The notes: generated from the letters alone by a model not told the origin. 49,788 nt of DNA from Vibrio sinus (GCF_023634645.1 NZ_JAMKMR010000024.1:1-49788); one strand, 5' to 3'. Counted from the first letter of the stretch, positions 1-8,372 are shown. Numbers and translations: made by a program.

Positions 1-783
1 GATCGCTACAGCAAAAGTGACGATAAAGCCAGCTGTTGGGTACGTGTTGCGCAAGGCTGGGCAGGCAGCCAATACGGCATGATGGCGCTGCCGCGTATTG
101 GCCATGAAGTGATTGTGAGCTTTTTAGAAGGCGATCCAGACCAGCCCATCATCACTGGGCGAACGTTTAACGCGCTGAACGTACCGCCGTATAAATTGCC
201 GGATAATAAAACCCGGACGGTATTTAGAACAGACACCCACCAAGGTGAAGGTTTTAATGAACTCCGTTTTGAAGACCAAAATGACAAGCAAGAGGTATTT
301 TTGCGTGCGCAGAAAAACCTTGCAATCAATGTGCTTAACTCGAAAAATGAACGCGTAGAGTATAACAGCTCAAGAAGCATTGGTAATGATGACCAGCACG
401 CTATTGCGAGGAACCAGCAGGTTACCATTCAGGGGCAGCAGGACATCTACATAAAAGGTAACCAGTTAATTAAAACTGATGCTGATCAGAATGAGAACGT
501 TGCTGGGGACTGGCTTAAGAAAATAAATGGGACCATAGGAGTGAACGCTGATGGTTCGATTTCCATTAAAAGTGGGAAAAAAATTACTTTTCAAGTCGGA
601 GAGAGTATTGTCGCCCTGCATAAGGGTGGAGTAGATATTAGGGGCAAAAGTATCAACCTTAATTCAGGTGGCTCCGCTAATGATATACCTCTTCCTCAGT
701 CGCCCACTATGCTAAAAACGGCCGCAGGTAAGGGGTCGCTTTTTGTTGCGAACTGTAAGTTAGAGCAAAGCAATGACAAGTAA
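1..783 (+). CDS. vgrG: T6SS spike protein VgrG (TssI), C-terminal part, cut by window edge
   Basis: The reading frame is open from base 1, so the N-terminal part lies outside the window; 260 residues are visible. They start in the gp5-like OB-fold region (SCWVRVAQ, then LPRIGHEVIVSFLEGDPDQP, a VgrG hallmark). A polar region that should form the triple-stranded beta-helix needle follows. No enzymatic extension is visible; the protein ends soon after the beta-helix, so toxin delivery must use separate cargo. The second VgrG of the window (32972-35050) has the same hallmark motif and a similar end. The stop overlaps the start of the DUF4123 adaptor by 11 bp, which suggests translational coupling. 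Known role: VgrG trimers cap the Hcp tube and carry effectors into target cells. Confidence 0.95.
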   Translation, partial: DRYSKSDDKASCWVRVAQGWAGSQYGMMALPRIGHEVIVSFLEGDPDQPIITGRTFNALNVPPYKLPDNKTRTVFRTDTHQGEGFNELRFEDQNDKQEVFLRAQKNLAINVLNSKNERVEYNSSRSIGNDDQHAIARNQQVTIQGQQDIYIKGNQLIKTDADQNENVAGDWLKKINGTIGVNADGSISIKSGKKITFQVGESIVALHKGGVDIRGKSINLNSGGSANDIPLPQSPTMLKTAAGKGSLFVANCKLEQSNDK

Positions 784-1522
784 AAAATTCGCTGTATTAG
801 ATGGCGCGAGAATTGAAGAGTTGATCCAGAAACTTGGGGAACGCGCCGAGACGTTTTCACTCATACCTCCTGAGCCTTTAGAGGATGATATGAAGCCTTA
901 TCTACCTTGTTTGGTTGAGTGCTCAGACGAGGTAGAAGCATGGATTAGTAAAGAGCAAGTTGATTCCGTGATCTACTTTATTGGAAACATCAGTTTTGTT
1001 AACGCTCGTCAACACCTTAGAGACATGTTGAGTATTAACCTCGATGGTGAACTAAGTTATTTTCGATACTACGATCCGCGTTGTTTTTCAATGATATGGC
1101 AAGTTCTCAATGCGTGGCAGAAAAGGACTCTCATAGGACCATTTGAAAAAGTAGTGATACCACCTGAAGCAGTGTTTCAAGCAGGAAAGGAAGAGCAGTA
1201 TGCACCAATAATCAATTTGTCTGCCGGGGTTATTGACGAATTGAACCAGATGCAAAGAGACTTACTCTACGATGATGTTACAGGTTATCTAAATCAAAAA
1301 GCAATTGAAAATTCCTTGGAGTCAACTCAGCAAATCGTGGACTTCTTGTTGGATATCAACGTTGATGACCACGATCTATTAAAAAAAGCAGTTCAGTTTA
1401 GCTATGAGCAAAACGTTGTCAGTAATGAAAGATATCAGTCAATTTTTACAGCCAGTGAGAATGAAACAGGCAATTACCTGATTGAGTGTGTATTAATGAC
1501 ATATAGAAATAAGGATGAGTAA
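773..1522 (+). CDS. DUF4123 effector adaptor/chaperone (Tap/TEC type)
   Basis: A 249-residue protein with the DUF4123 pattern: FAVLDGAR at the start, the central segment NISFVNARQHLRDMLSI, then FRYYDPRCFSMIW. Family knowledge: DUF4123 proteins encoded just after vgrG bind a specific downstream effector and load it on the cognate VgrG, without being secreted themselves. The position agrees: the start lies inside the vgrG end (11-bp overlap) and the stop shares bases with the next start (TAATG). The C-terminal 90 residues are acidic and helix-rich and would be the cargo-specific part. This predicts that the next gene encodes the cargo. The family call is firm; the partner is inferred from order. 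Confidence 0.85.
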   Translation: MTSKKFAVLDGARIEELIQKLGERAETFSLIPPEPLEDDMKPYLPCLVECSDEVEAWISKEQVDSVIYFIGNISFVNARQHLRDMLSINLDGELSYFRYYDPRCFSMIWQVLNAWQKRTLIGPFEKVVIPPEAVFQAGKEEQYAPIINLSAGVIDELNQMQRDLLYDDVTGYLNQKAIENSLESTQQIVDFLLDINVDDHDLLKKAVQFSYEQNVVSNERYQSIFTASENETGNYLIECVLMTYRNKDE

Positions 1523-3120
1523 TGCCGAGTACTGAAACAAAAACATGCTCTTGTGACCACAGTACGAATTGTGTCTATACAGTACAAATCAGTAGTAAGG
1601 ATTTTTGTGGTCCGTATCAAGACTACTATTTCAAGCAAGATCACTTTGTACCTAGCATTGACGCTGTGGATAAAAATGGTACTGGTGTGAATATGACAGT
1701 GACTATAGGACAGAAATCCACTGGCTGTGTTACCAAGAATCCGTATTGCGGTGGGGGCAGAGTTTTATGCGTTGAGGGAGATGGCTACCATAAATCATTG
1801 AAGCTAGGCGTCAATAATGTATTCCTAAAGAGCCCCAAGAATAGTTATAAACTAGGGCCTATTAAGTTATTGCAAAGTGCTGTTTTCGGTGAGTTGGACT
1901 GCTTTAAACCTCATGATTTCCGAATCTTAATCGGAGAATGTGGTCATGAAGATATTACGCAACAATGGGTCTTTAGTGATTCAGGGAAAGGTTACACTGA
2001 TTTTTTGCCTTCGACGACGCTAATCGATACAGCTGTCCATGTTTATCCAAAAGTTACTTTTAAATGTGGAGTTAAAATAAACTTTGATGGTGGAATAGAA
2101 GAGCGTACTGATAAAGAACGAAGAGATGAACAAATAGAAAACTATAAAGCACAGGATAAGACTAAGGAGCGTTCTACTAAGAAAATGCGTAAAGGATGGA
2201 GAAATGGCACAAAAGAGTTGACAACAAACAAAAGTATCAGCTGGAATGCTACGTCCACACTCGAAGTAAGTGGTCAATCTCCTATAGAATTCCAGTCCAG
2301 GGATTTTAAGAAGGATTTTATTAGTAAAAAGAATAAAAGTGAACTTACTCTTCTTGATAAACCATTAAAAGTTATTGATAGCATTAAAAGTCTTTTGAAA
2401 ACTGGTGATGATCCAAGAGATAAATTTCCATTGCTTGAAATAAAAACTCTACTTCCATCAATTTCTATCGATGGAAAGAGGGAGTTACAACCATATAAAG
2501 ATAGTTATTATCTAAATAAGCAATTTAGTTTGGGGTTTTCTCCTCTGATAGGAGCAAGTATTACTCTAGACTTGTTGAGCGCGTTGGCTGACTATTTGCA
2601 CGCAGGTGATTTGGTTAGCGCTGCGCGTGAAAGTATTAGTTGCGAAACGAACGCAACAAATTGCGCGGATATAAAATGCATTCTATTGGCGAGCTTCGTG
2701 TTGAACTTTAAAATAGATATTGATAACAAAAACAATCCAAGTGAAAATGCATTTAACTACAACCTTAATCCTGATTTGAAAATAAATCTAGCACTAGAGT
2801 CTAACTTATCAGCGAAGTATAAATATTGGATTGCCTCTGGCGTTTTTACCGCCAATGCGAATGTTGAAGCATGCGGTCACTTTAATATAGAAAAGAATCA
2901 TGATCATTTAACTCTTGTCTTATCCCGCGATGCTGTAACAGCAAAAATTAGCGAAAAGTACAAACAATACGTGGGTAAGAGCAACACTGATAAAAAAGAG
3001 AGAACGCATGCGGAAAAAACTGAAAAGTATTTATACTCACAATCGAAAAGTTATAACTGGACGTTGCTAGATGCTCTTCCTGAAGAACAATCTGATTATA
3101 GAGTAAATTTTTACATTTGA
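1522..3120 (+). CDS. Candidate T6SS cargo effector, unrecognised family, Cys-rich N-terminus
   Basis: A 532-residue protein I cannot place in a family. The first 185 residues are Cys-rich (CSCDHSTNC near residue 9, CVTKNPYCGGG near 69, further Cys to about 180), which would fit a disulfide-bonded or metal-binding domain. Residues about 190-225 are very charged (many Lys, Arg, Glu), probably a linker or coiled coil. A hydrophobic stretch near residues 335-355 (FSLGFSPLIGASITLDLLSA) could touch membrane but is short. No signal peptide, no MIX or PAAR motif and no recognisable catalytic motif is seen. ATG overlaps the adaptor stop, with a GGATGAG-like ribosome site. The call rests on position after vgrG and a DUF4123 adaptor and before immunity-like genes. 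It could instead be a structural accessory. Confidence 0.6.
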   Translation: MPSTETKTCSCDHSTNCVYTVQISSKDFCGPYQDYYFKQDHFVPSIDAVDKNGTGVNMTVTIGQKSTGCVTKNPYCGGGRVLCVEGDGYHKSLKLGVNNVFLKSPKNSYKLGPIKLLQSAVFGELDCFKPHDFRILIGECGHEDITQQWVFSDSGKGYTDFLPSTTLIDTAVHVYPKVTFKCGVKINFDGGIEERTDKERRDEQIENYKAQDKTKERSTKKMRKGWRNGTKELTTNKSISWNATSTLEVSGQSPIEFQSRDFKKDFISKKNKSELTLLDKPLKVIDSIKSLLKTGDDPRDKFPLLEIKTLLPSISIDGKRELQPYKDSYYLNKQFSLGFSPLIGASITLDLLSALADYLHAGDLVSAARESISCETNATNCADIKCILLASFVLNFKIDIDNKNNPSENAFNYNLNPDLKINLALESNLSAKYKYWIASGVFTANANVEACGHFNIEKNHDHLTLVLSRDAVTAKISEKYKQYVGKSNTDKKERTHAEKTEKYLYSQSKSYNWTLLDALPEEQSDYRVNFYI

Positions 3121-3164
3121 TGTCATTTAACTAAGTCACATAAAGTGACTAAATAGAGTGAAAA

Positions 3165-3992
3165 GTGAAATACACGCATTACTATTTTGAACTAAGAACA
3201 AAAAAAGTATACTGTTATTTATATATTAATGGAATTCCTATAGCGGATAGCCTTGCACCAATGGGGACTGTATCTGTTGGTTATGATATAACGACGTGTT
3301 TACAGAATGGTATAAATAATATTGAAATTCTTTTTTCTGGTATTGATAAAAGTGACTTTTTAAAGGTAGATAATGGGGGATTTTGCACTATTTTAGTTAA
3401 GGCAATAACCCCAGATAAAACATTTAATGTTGCTTCTCTTGTTGGTGATTCACTAGAAGGGAGTCCGACTGGTAGAAACTCCCCGCATTACGAAGGGCTT
3501 GGCCAAGCCGGGAGAGTAGTGGAAGGCATGTCAGATGATCCTAATTTATATAGAATACAACGGACATTGACGGTCTCAAACCTCCCTGTATGGCACTGGA
3601 CGAAAGCAACAGAGTTTGAAAACTCAATAACAAATAATAAGAAATTATTAAACATTTATCATAACATTAATATGGCCATCAGAAAAAAAGACTACGATAA
3701 GCTGAAAACGATTTATCAAATATCATTGTTAGAAAACTCAATTAATGATGAGTCAACTATTGATGATGAATGGGGTTCACTTGATATAGAGCGATATTTA
3801 AATGAAGGATATAATATAAAGGATACCTTAATGGATTCCTTTAAAATAGATTTCTATGCCAATGGAAAACTATTTAGATTAATAGATGATTATGGGAATT
3901 CACCAATAATGTTGAATAATGAGAAAGGTGAGATTTTTACGTATACTCCTTACTTTTCTTATGTAAATAATGATATTTTATTGGTTAAATAG
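3165..3992 (+). CDS. Immunity-like protein, paralogue lacking a membrane anchor
   Basis: A 275-residue protein clearly paralogous to the product of 5015-5971. Shared landmarks are KYTHY/HYTHY near the start, NG(I/V)PI.DS, GYDIT, NNIEI..SGID, DPNLY, W.W.KAT, NSPI and the ending YTPYFSY. Two parts are likely: a beta-rich N-terminal half and an alpha+beta C-terminal half. Unlike the paralogue it starts directly at the conserved domain. The start is GTG, with an in-frame TGA just two codons upstream, so the transmembrane segment is absent, not merely mis-annotated. Only 44 bp separate it from the candidate effector, which suggests an immunity role, probably cytosolic if functional. The ribosome site is weak and base composition is very AT-rich. 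Function is inferred from position. Confidence 0.6.
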   Translation: MKYTHYYFELRTKKVYCYLYINGIPIADSLAPMGTVSVGYDITTCLQNGINNIEILFSGIDKSDFLKVDNGGFCTILVKAITPDKTFNVASLVGDSLEGSPTGRNSPHYEGLGQAGRVVEGMSDDPNLYRIQRTLTVSNLPVWHWTKATEFENSITNNKKLLNIYHNINMAIRKKDYDKLKTIYQISLLENSINDESTIDDEWGSLDIERYLNEGYNIKDTLMDSFKIDFYANGKLFRLIDDYGNSPIMLNNEKGEIFTYTPYFSYVNNDILLVK

Positions 3993-4047
3993 CTGTTTGG
4001 TTATTATTGGACACTAAATGTGAAATTAATTATATGGTAAGGGTAAT

Positions 4048-4809
4048 ATGGGATTGTTGACTAAGCGTTGGGGTTTTCTGATTGTTATAATAATTTTCAT
4101 GGTTATTGGTATCTATATTTCGAAAAGGGAAGGCACCAATTCAACAGTATACTGTGGAAATAAAACTGTTGGGAGTAAGTTTCTTTACAATGGAAAAAAA
4201 TATATAGTAGTAGATAATAATATGATTTTTGACAAAAATCTTCGCGATAGTTTGTATTCTGGAAAAATTAGATTCTGTACCTCACATGTTACTAACTTAG
4301 CCTATATGTTTAACAACCAAAAGAAGTTTAACCAACCTATTGGAGATTGGGATACTTCAAATGTCACGAATATGAATCGAATGTTCTTTGGAGACTATGC
4401 CTTTAATCAAGATATAGGTCAATGGAATACATCCAAGGTTACTAATATGGCTAATATGTTTGGCTTTGCATTCTCATTCAATCAAAACATCGAACACTGG
4501 GATACTTCCAATGTCACCAACATGGCTAACATGTTTGGTGCTGCAGAAGCGTTTAATAAAAATGTTGATGAGTGGAATACTTCTCGCGTTACCAATATGG
4601 CGGGTATGTTTTGGGATGCTAAAGCATTTAATCAAAATTTAAACCACTGGGATACACATGATGTGAAAGATATGCATGCTATGTTTAAGCAAACTGCTAA
4701 CTTCGACCAAGATTTAAGCAGTTGGGATGTTAACAGTGTTTTGAATCATGATGAATTTGCACAAAGTAGTGCTTTATCTATTAAACATTATCCGCATTTT
4801 TCTCATTAG
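4048..4809 (+). CDS. Membrane-anchored DUF285/BspA-type repeat protein
   Basis: A 253-residue protein. Residues about 8-24 (GFLIVIIIFMVIGIYI) form a single N-terminal membrane anchor; the rest should face the periplasm. From about residue 77 it carries the DUF285 (BspA-like leucine-rich) repeat: units of 25 residues on the plan W-(D/N)-T-S-x-V-T-N-M-x-x-M-F, then (A/S)FN(Q/K). Trp residues fall at 101, 126, 151, 176, 201 and 226, exactly 25 apart. The gene sits between the two immunity-like paralogues in the cargo island. That context suggests a second immunity or binding function, but this family is better known as a surface or adhesion repeat in other bacteria. ATG is preceded by GGTAAGGGTAAT. 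Repeat family is clear; role is inferred. Confidence 0.75.
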   Translation: MGLLTKRWGFLIVIIIFMVIGIYISKREGTNSTVYCGNKTVGSKFLYNGKKYIVVDNNMIFDKNLRDSLYSGKIRFCTSHVTNLAYMFNNQKKFNQPIGDWDTSNVTNMNRMFFGDYAFNQDIGQWNTSKVTNMANMFGFAFSFNQNIEHWDTSNVTNMANMFGAAEAFNKNVDEWNTSRVTNMAGMFWDAKAFNQNLNHWDTHDVKDMHAMFKQTANFDQDLSSWDVNSVLNHDEFAQSSALSIKHYPHFSH

Positions 4810-4932
4810 GCGGTCATTTTTCTTCAAAATTAACTGTTTATTGGAACGAAAGTGTAATGTCAAAACTAGAAAAATTAGGTAGCTGAAAAGCTGTGATAGG
4901 AAGGCTCTCAGTAATGATTAGCTAATATCTAA

Positions 4933-4959
4933 CCCCCTTGTTACCCCTTTTCAAGGGGG
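4933..4959 (+). terminator. G/C hairpin between repeat protein and second immunity-like gene
   Basis: CCCCCTTG (4933-4940) pairs perfectly with CAAGGGGG (4952-4959) across an 11-base loop. The following bases are T-rich but not a run of T (CTTCTCTATTTGCTTTTAG), so it may be only a weak terminator or an mRNA-processing stem. It separates the last immunity-like gene from the rest of the island. Confidence 0.4.
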
Positions 4960-5014
4960 ACTTCTCTATTTGCTTTTAGTCAGCTATGTTTATAAGCCGT
5001 GTACAAGGATTTTT

Positions 5015-5971
5015 ATGTCCAAAGTTAACAAATTACCATTGATATCGATAATTGTGATTATATTCTTTATAGTCTCATGGTTTGCGATAGGTCACTGGCA
5101 AAAACCTCCCTCGCTTTCCCACATGAAAGAGAAAGTGGTTAACAAGCACTATACACACTATTTATTTAACTTCACAACTCATTCAACATTTTGTTATGCC
5201 AGTGTGAATGGAGTCCCTATCATCGACAGTATGATGGAAGGTGGAAGTGTTTCAGGTGGTTATGATATAACTCCGCTGTTAGAGAAGGGGGGAAATAATA
5301 TTGAAATTCAGTATTCTGGAATAGATACTAAGAATCTACTGAAATTGAACCAAGGCGATTACTGTTCGCTCAAAGTATTTAAAATAGTAAATAATAAATC
5401 TATCTCTGTTGCATCCATCAAAGGTGGAGAAGTGAATGGTCGAGCATCTGCAAAACAGTCTCTGAATTATAATGGTGGTGACAACCTCGGGAAAATAGAC
5501 GAGGGAATCACACAAGATCCCAATTTATACGGTGTAAAGAGAACCTTTGTAATATCCCATATCCCGGCCTGGGAATGGTCTAAAGCAACAAAACTTCAAG
5601 ATACCAAAGCAAGCCAGACATTGGTGATGAAGGCTTATAGAAACATTTATCAGGTACTTAAAGATCGAGATATCAATGAGCTCAAAAAATACTATCAAAT
5701 CTCTTTAGCAGAGAACGCACTTAATGATGGTAGCACTATCCTTGAAGAGTGGTATTCACTCGGTATAAAAGATCGAATAGGTCAAGGGTTCAAGCCCGAA
5801 GACAACTTTGGAGATCATTACGAATTGAAATACTATGGCAATGGTAAAATGTTTCGGTTAGTTAATAAATATGGTAATTCACCGATTGTACTGCGTGGTC
5901 CTGGTGGGCACCGTTTTTCCTATACTCCTTATTTTTCTTACATTGATGGCAAAGTAGTTATTGTGCGTTAA
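5015..5971 (+). CDS. Immunity-like protein with N-terminal membrane anchor
   Basis: A 318-residue protein. I chose ATG 5015 over an upstream in-frame TTG at 4970 because AAGGA (5005-5009) lies five bases before it. Residues about 8-26 (PLISIIVIIFFIVSWFAIG) form one membrane segment with a short positive N-terminus, so the body should sit in the periplasm. From the HYTHY motif near residue 46 it is collinear with the product of 3165-3992 (motifs GYDIT, NNIEI, SGID, DPNLY, KAT, NSPI, YTPYFSY). It has no enzymatic motif that I recognise. Position after a VgrG-linked candidate effector and the duplication argue for immunity against an effector acting in the periplasm or at the inner membrane; this is inference. 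Confidence 0.65.
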   Translation: MSKVNKLPLISIIVIIFFIVSWFAIGHWQKPPSLSHMKEKVVNKHYTHYLFNFTTHSTFCYASVNGVPIIDSMMEGGSVSGGYDITPLLEKGGNNIEIQYSGIDTKNLLKLNQGDYCSLKVFKIVNNKSISVASIKGGEVNGRASAKQSLNYNGGDNLGKIDEGITQDPNLYGVKRTFVISHIPAWEWSKATKLQDTKASQTLVMKAYRNIYQVLKDRDINELKKYYQISLAENALNDGSTILEEWYSLGIKDRIGQGFKPEDNFGDHYELKYYGNGKMFRLVNKYGNSPIVLRGPGGHRFSYTPYFSYIDGKVVIVR

Positions 5972-6151
5972 TAAAATAGAGCTTCGCTTTAGAGTTTTAC
6001 TCCATAGGTTTATTGTTCAAACAAAGTAGCTAGGTACAATAATTAATGTCTAAGAAAAAAGAAGGGCTCTTCCCAGAAATTGAGCCATAAGAAAAGCTCA
6101 GTTAAGTGTGTAAGTTCAACACTAAAATATTAGGTCTAATTAGGAAAAAAT

Positions 6152-6436
6152 ATGCCAAAAGCAGCAAAACTAGGCGACATAGGAACCGGACACGGTGCAT
6201 GCTCAATGACGCCAATTATTTTAGGTTCCGACAGTGTCAATATTGATGGCCAACCTGCGGCAAGAATGGGCGATCCGCTCTTTCCTCATGCTGCACCAGA
6301 TAGCCCGCCGCATCCCCGTTTTATTGTCACTGGCTCCACGTCGGTAAAAATCAATGGCCAACCCGCCGCACGCTTAGGGGACTTGATTAGCTGCGGCGGA
6401 GTCGTGATTGGTACAGGGTCGGTGAATATCGGATAA
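6152..6436 (+). CDS. PAAR-domain T6SS spike-tip protein
   Basis: A 94-residue protein consisting only of a PAAR domain. Near the N-terminus is AAKLGDIGTGHGAC, followed by two copies of the signature (V-x-I-(D/N)-GQPAAR-x-GD, near residues 30 and 68). A central insert has PHAAPDSPPHP, and the end is GTGSVNIG. Family knowledge: PAAR proteins form the sharp cone on VgrG and can carry effectors; the conserved His and Cys residues bind zinc. This one has no N- or C-terminal toxin extension. Composition returns to the moderate GC of the core genes here, unlike the AT-rich genes just before. It is about 180 bp from the previous gene, with no clear terminator between, and probably completes the vgrG cargo island. 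Confidence 0.93.
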   Translation: MPKAAKLGDIGTGHGACSMTPIILGSDSVNIDGQPAARMGDPLFPHAAPDSPPHPRFIVTGSTSVKINGQPAARLGDLISCGGVVIGTGSVNIG

Positions 6437-6500
6437 GTTCGCCTGTTAGCCTTTAGGCAGTGCTTAAATCGAAAAGTCAGTTTCCACAACAATAAAAAAC

Positions 6501-6528
6501 CTTGGCTATACAAATCAATATAGCCAAG
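6501..6528 (-). terminator. Perfect hairpin with T-run on the minus strand
   Basis: CTTGGCTATA (6501-6510) is exactly complementary to TATAGCCAAG (6519-6528), with an 8-base loop. The T-run that would make it an intrinsic terminator (GGTTTTTTATTG) follows only when read on the minus strand. No minus-strand gene is visible to its right. It may end antisense transcription or be a relic of a lost gene; on the plus strand it has no U-tract. Confidence 0.4.
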
Positions 6529-6675
6529 GGCAAGGTGAACAAAGTCCAAAAATCACTTCATTATTTCAATAGGAGAAGTTGGTTAGCCTTTATACAACCA
6601 ACGAGGGAATTATGACATTGTTAGTTTTAGATTGGCATGGGGGTTTTTGCTTATAAGAGACTTTTACCGAACACC

Positions 6676-6741
6676 ATAGTCTTTACCTATTGAATCTATA
6701 GATAACTCCCATTCAACAAGTTTTAGTGAAATCGATATAGT
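6676..6741 (+). promoter_or_regulatory. OxyR operator and promoter of the catalase gene
   Basis: Four tetranucleotides at the OxyR period: ATAG (6676-6679), 7 bases, CTAT (6687-6690), 7 bases, ATAG (6698-6701), 7 bases, CCAT (6709-6712). The OxyR consensus is ATAG-N7-CTAT-N7-ATAG-N7-CTAT, so 15 of 16 defined bases match. It is directly followed by TTCAAC (6712-6717) and TATAGT (6736-6741, 18-bp spacer), a plausible -35/-10 pair whose -35 touches the operator. That is the usual geometry for OxyR activation. The target is the catalase gene starting at 6816. Confidence 0.8.
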
Positions 6742-6815
6742 TTTATCAACTTAAAGGAAACGTTGATGGCCTTACTTTCAACTTGGCAAGTGAGGCATAC
6801 ATAGGGAGATAAAAC

Positions 6816-8336
6816 ATGAAATTGGCAAAAACGCTATTCGCCTTATCAATCGGAATCACCGGCTCGTCGGTTCAAGCTGAAGTTCTCACTCGTGACAATG
6901 GTGCCCCGGTCGGGGATAACCAAAATTCTATAACCGCGGGCGAAAATGGTAGTGTACTTCTGCAAGATGTGCATTTAATTCAGAAGTTACAGCGGTTTGC
7001 TCGCGAGCGCATTCCCGAACGTGTAGTTCACGCTAGAGGTACTGGAGCCCATGGAGAGTTTATCGCGGCGGGCGACTTTAGCAATTTAACTATCGCCGCG
7101 CCATTTGCTGAAAAAGGCAAGGTTACACCAGTATTTGTTCGATTCTCTACCGTTGTGCATTCAAAAGGATCACCAGAAACACTTCGTGACCCACGCGGCT
7201 TTGCGACCAAGTTTTATACTGAACAAGGGAATTGGGATCTGGTCGGAAACAACCTCCCGGTATTCTTCATCCGTGATTCCATCAAATTTCCAGATATGGT
7301 TCATTCTTTAAAGCCTTCGCCTGTTACGAATACCCAAGATCCTAATCGTTTTTTTGACTTCTTTAGCCATGAGCCGAGTGCGACGCATATGCTGACCTGG
7401 GTGTATACCAACCTTGGTACGCCAGCCAGCTATCGAACTATGGACGGCTTTGGAGTCCATGCGTATAAATGGATCAATGATCAAGGTGAAGTCAATTACG
7501 TTAAGTTTCATTGGCAGAGCAAGCAAGGCGTTAAAAGTCTTCGGCCGAGTGAGGTGAAGAAGGTCCAGAGTGAAGATTTTAATCACTTAACAAACGACTT
7601 GTACTCGCAGATTAACAAGGGCAACCATCCGCAATGGGATCTGTACGTGAAAGTACTGTCACCGAAAGCATTAGCCGCGCTTGATTACAATGGGCTTGAT
7701 GCGACAAAAGTATGGTTAGACGTACCAGAAACCAAAGTTGGGACGATGACGCTAAACCGTGTTCCGGACAATTTCTTTTTGGAAAGCGAGCAATCAGCGT
7801 TTGCGCCTTCCAATTTAATCCCCGGGGTGGAACCTTCTGAGGACAGACTACTGCAAGGACGTTTGTTTGCCTACGCAGATACTCAGCTGTATCGCTTGGG
7901 GGCCAATCTATTCCAGTTACCCGTTAATCGACCACTCGCTACGGTGAACAACTACAATCAAAATGGTTTCAGCAACAACACAAAAGCAGCAGGCAAAGCT
8001 CTGGATGTTAATTACGAGCCAAGTCGACAGGTTGTGGTGACTGAAGATCGTAGTTCTAGAGCGGTGAATACTGCTTTAAGTGGCACGGTCCAGCAGCAAG
8101 CTATCACTAACCCTAGGGATTTTTATCAGGCGGGAGAGTTGTATCGCAATTTAACTGAGCAAGACAAACAAGATCTAATTAGCAACTTAGCTGGGGATCT
8201 GAATCAAGTCTCAAACCCAGATGTTAAGGCTATCATGGTGAGTTACTTCTATCGCGCAGATAAAGACTATGGTACGCGTTTAGCCAACGCAACCCAAGTA
8301 GAGTTATCGCAAGTAAAAAGCAAAGCAATGATGTAA
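6816..8336 (+). CDS. katB: Periplasmic monofunctional haem catalase, KatB-like
   Basis: A 506-residue haem catalase that turns hydrogen peroxide into water and oxygen. A signal peptide is visible (MKLAKTLFALSIGITGSSVQA, cleavage expected after Ala21), so it should be periplasmic. Catalytic His72 sits in VVHARGTGAHG, the essential Asn lies in LVGNNLPVFFIRD (Asn145/146), and the haem ligand Tyr353 is in RLFAYADTQLYRLG. Length and the absence of a large C-terminal flavodoxin-like domain place it with small-subunit catalases. ATG 6816 has GGGAG at 6804-6808. An OxyR operator lies upstream and an ankyrin-repeat gene follows 63 bp downstream, the same pair as katB-ankB described in Pseudomonas. The function is firm; the symbol is by analogy. 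Confidence 0.95.
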   Translation: MKLAKTLFALSIGITGSSVQAEVLTRDNGAPVGDNQNSITAGENGSVLLQDVHLIQKLQRFARERIPERVVHARGTGAHGEFIAAGDFSNLTIAAPFAEKGKVTPVFVRFSTVVHSKGSPETLRDPRGFATKFYTEQGNWDLVGNNLPVFFIRDSIKFPDMVHSLKPSPVTNTQDPNRFFDFFSHEPSATHMLTWVYTNLGTPASYRTMDGFGVHAYKWINDQGEVNYVKFHWQSKQGVKSLRPSEVKKVQSEDFNHLTNDLYSQINKGNHPQWDLYVKVLSPKALAALDYNGLDATKVWLDVPETKVGTMTLNRVPDNFFLESEQSAFAPSNLIPGVEPSEDRLLQGRLFAYADTQLYRLGANLFQLPVNRPLATVNNYNQNGFSNNTKAAGKALDVNYEPSRQVVVTEDRSSRAVNTALSGTVQQQAITNPRDFYQAGELYRNLTEQDKQDLISNLAGDLNQVSNPDVKAIMVSYFYRADKDYGTRLANATQVELSQVKSKAMM

Positions 8337-8346
8337 ATCGAAGTAG

Positions 8347-8372
8347 GCGGCTTATCAAAGGCGATAGGCCGC
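8347..8372 (+). other. Intercistronic stem-loop between catalase and ankyrin genes
   Basis: GCGGCTTATC (8347-8356) pairs with GATAGGCCGC (8363-8372) over all ten positions (one G-U), with a 6-base loop and no T-run. It is better read as an mRNA-stabilising or processing hairpin than as a terminator, which would give more catalase than ankyrin protein from one transcript. Confidence 0.5.

Noticed and set aside
6634..6652. TTGGCATGGGGGTTTTTGC as a sigma-54 promoter before the catalase gene
   Set aside because: The GG and GC elements are 15 bp apart instead of 12, and an OxyR-type sigma-70 promoter explains the gene better.
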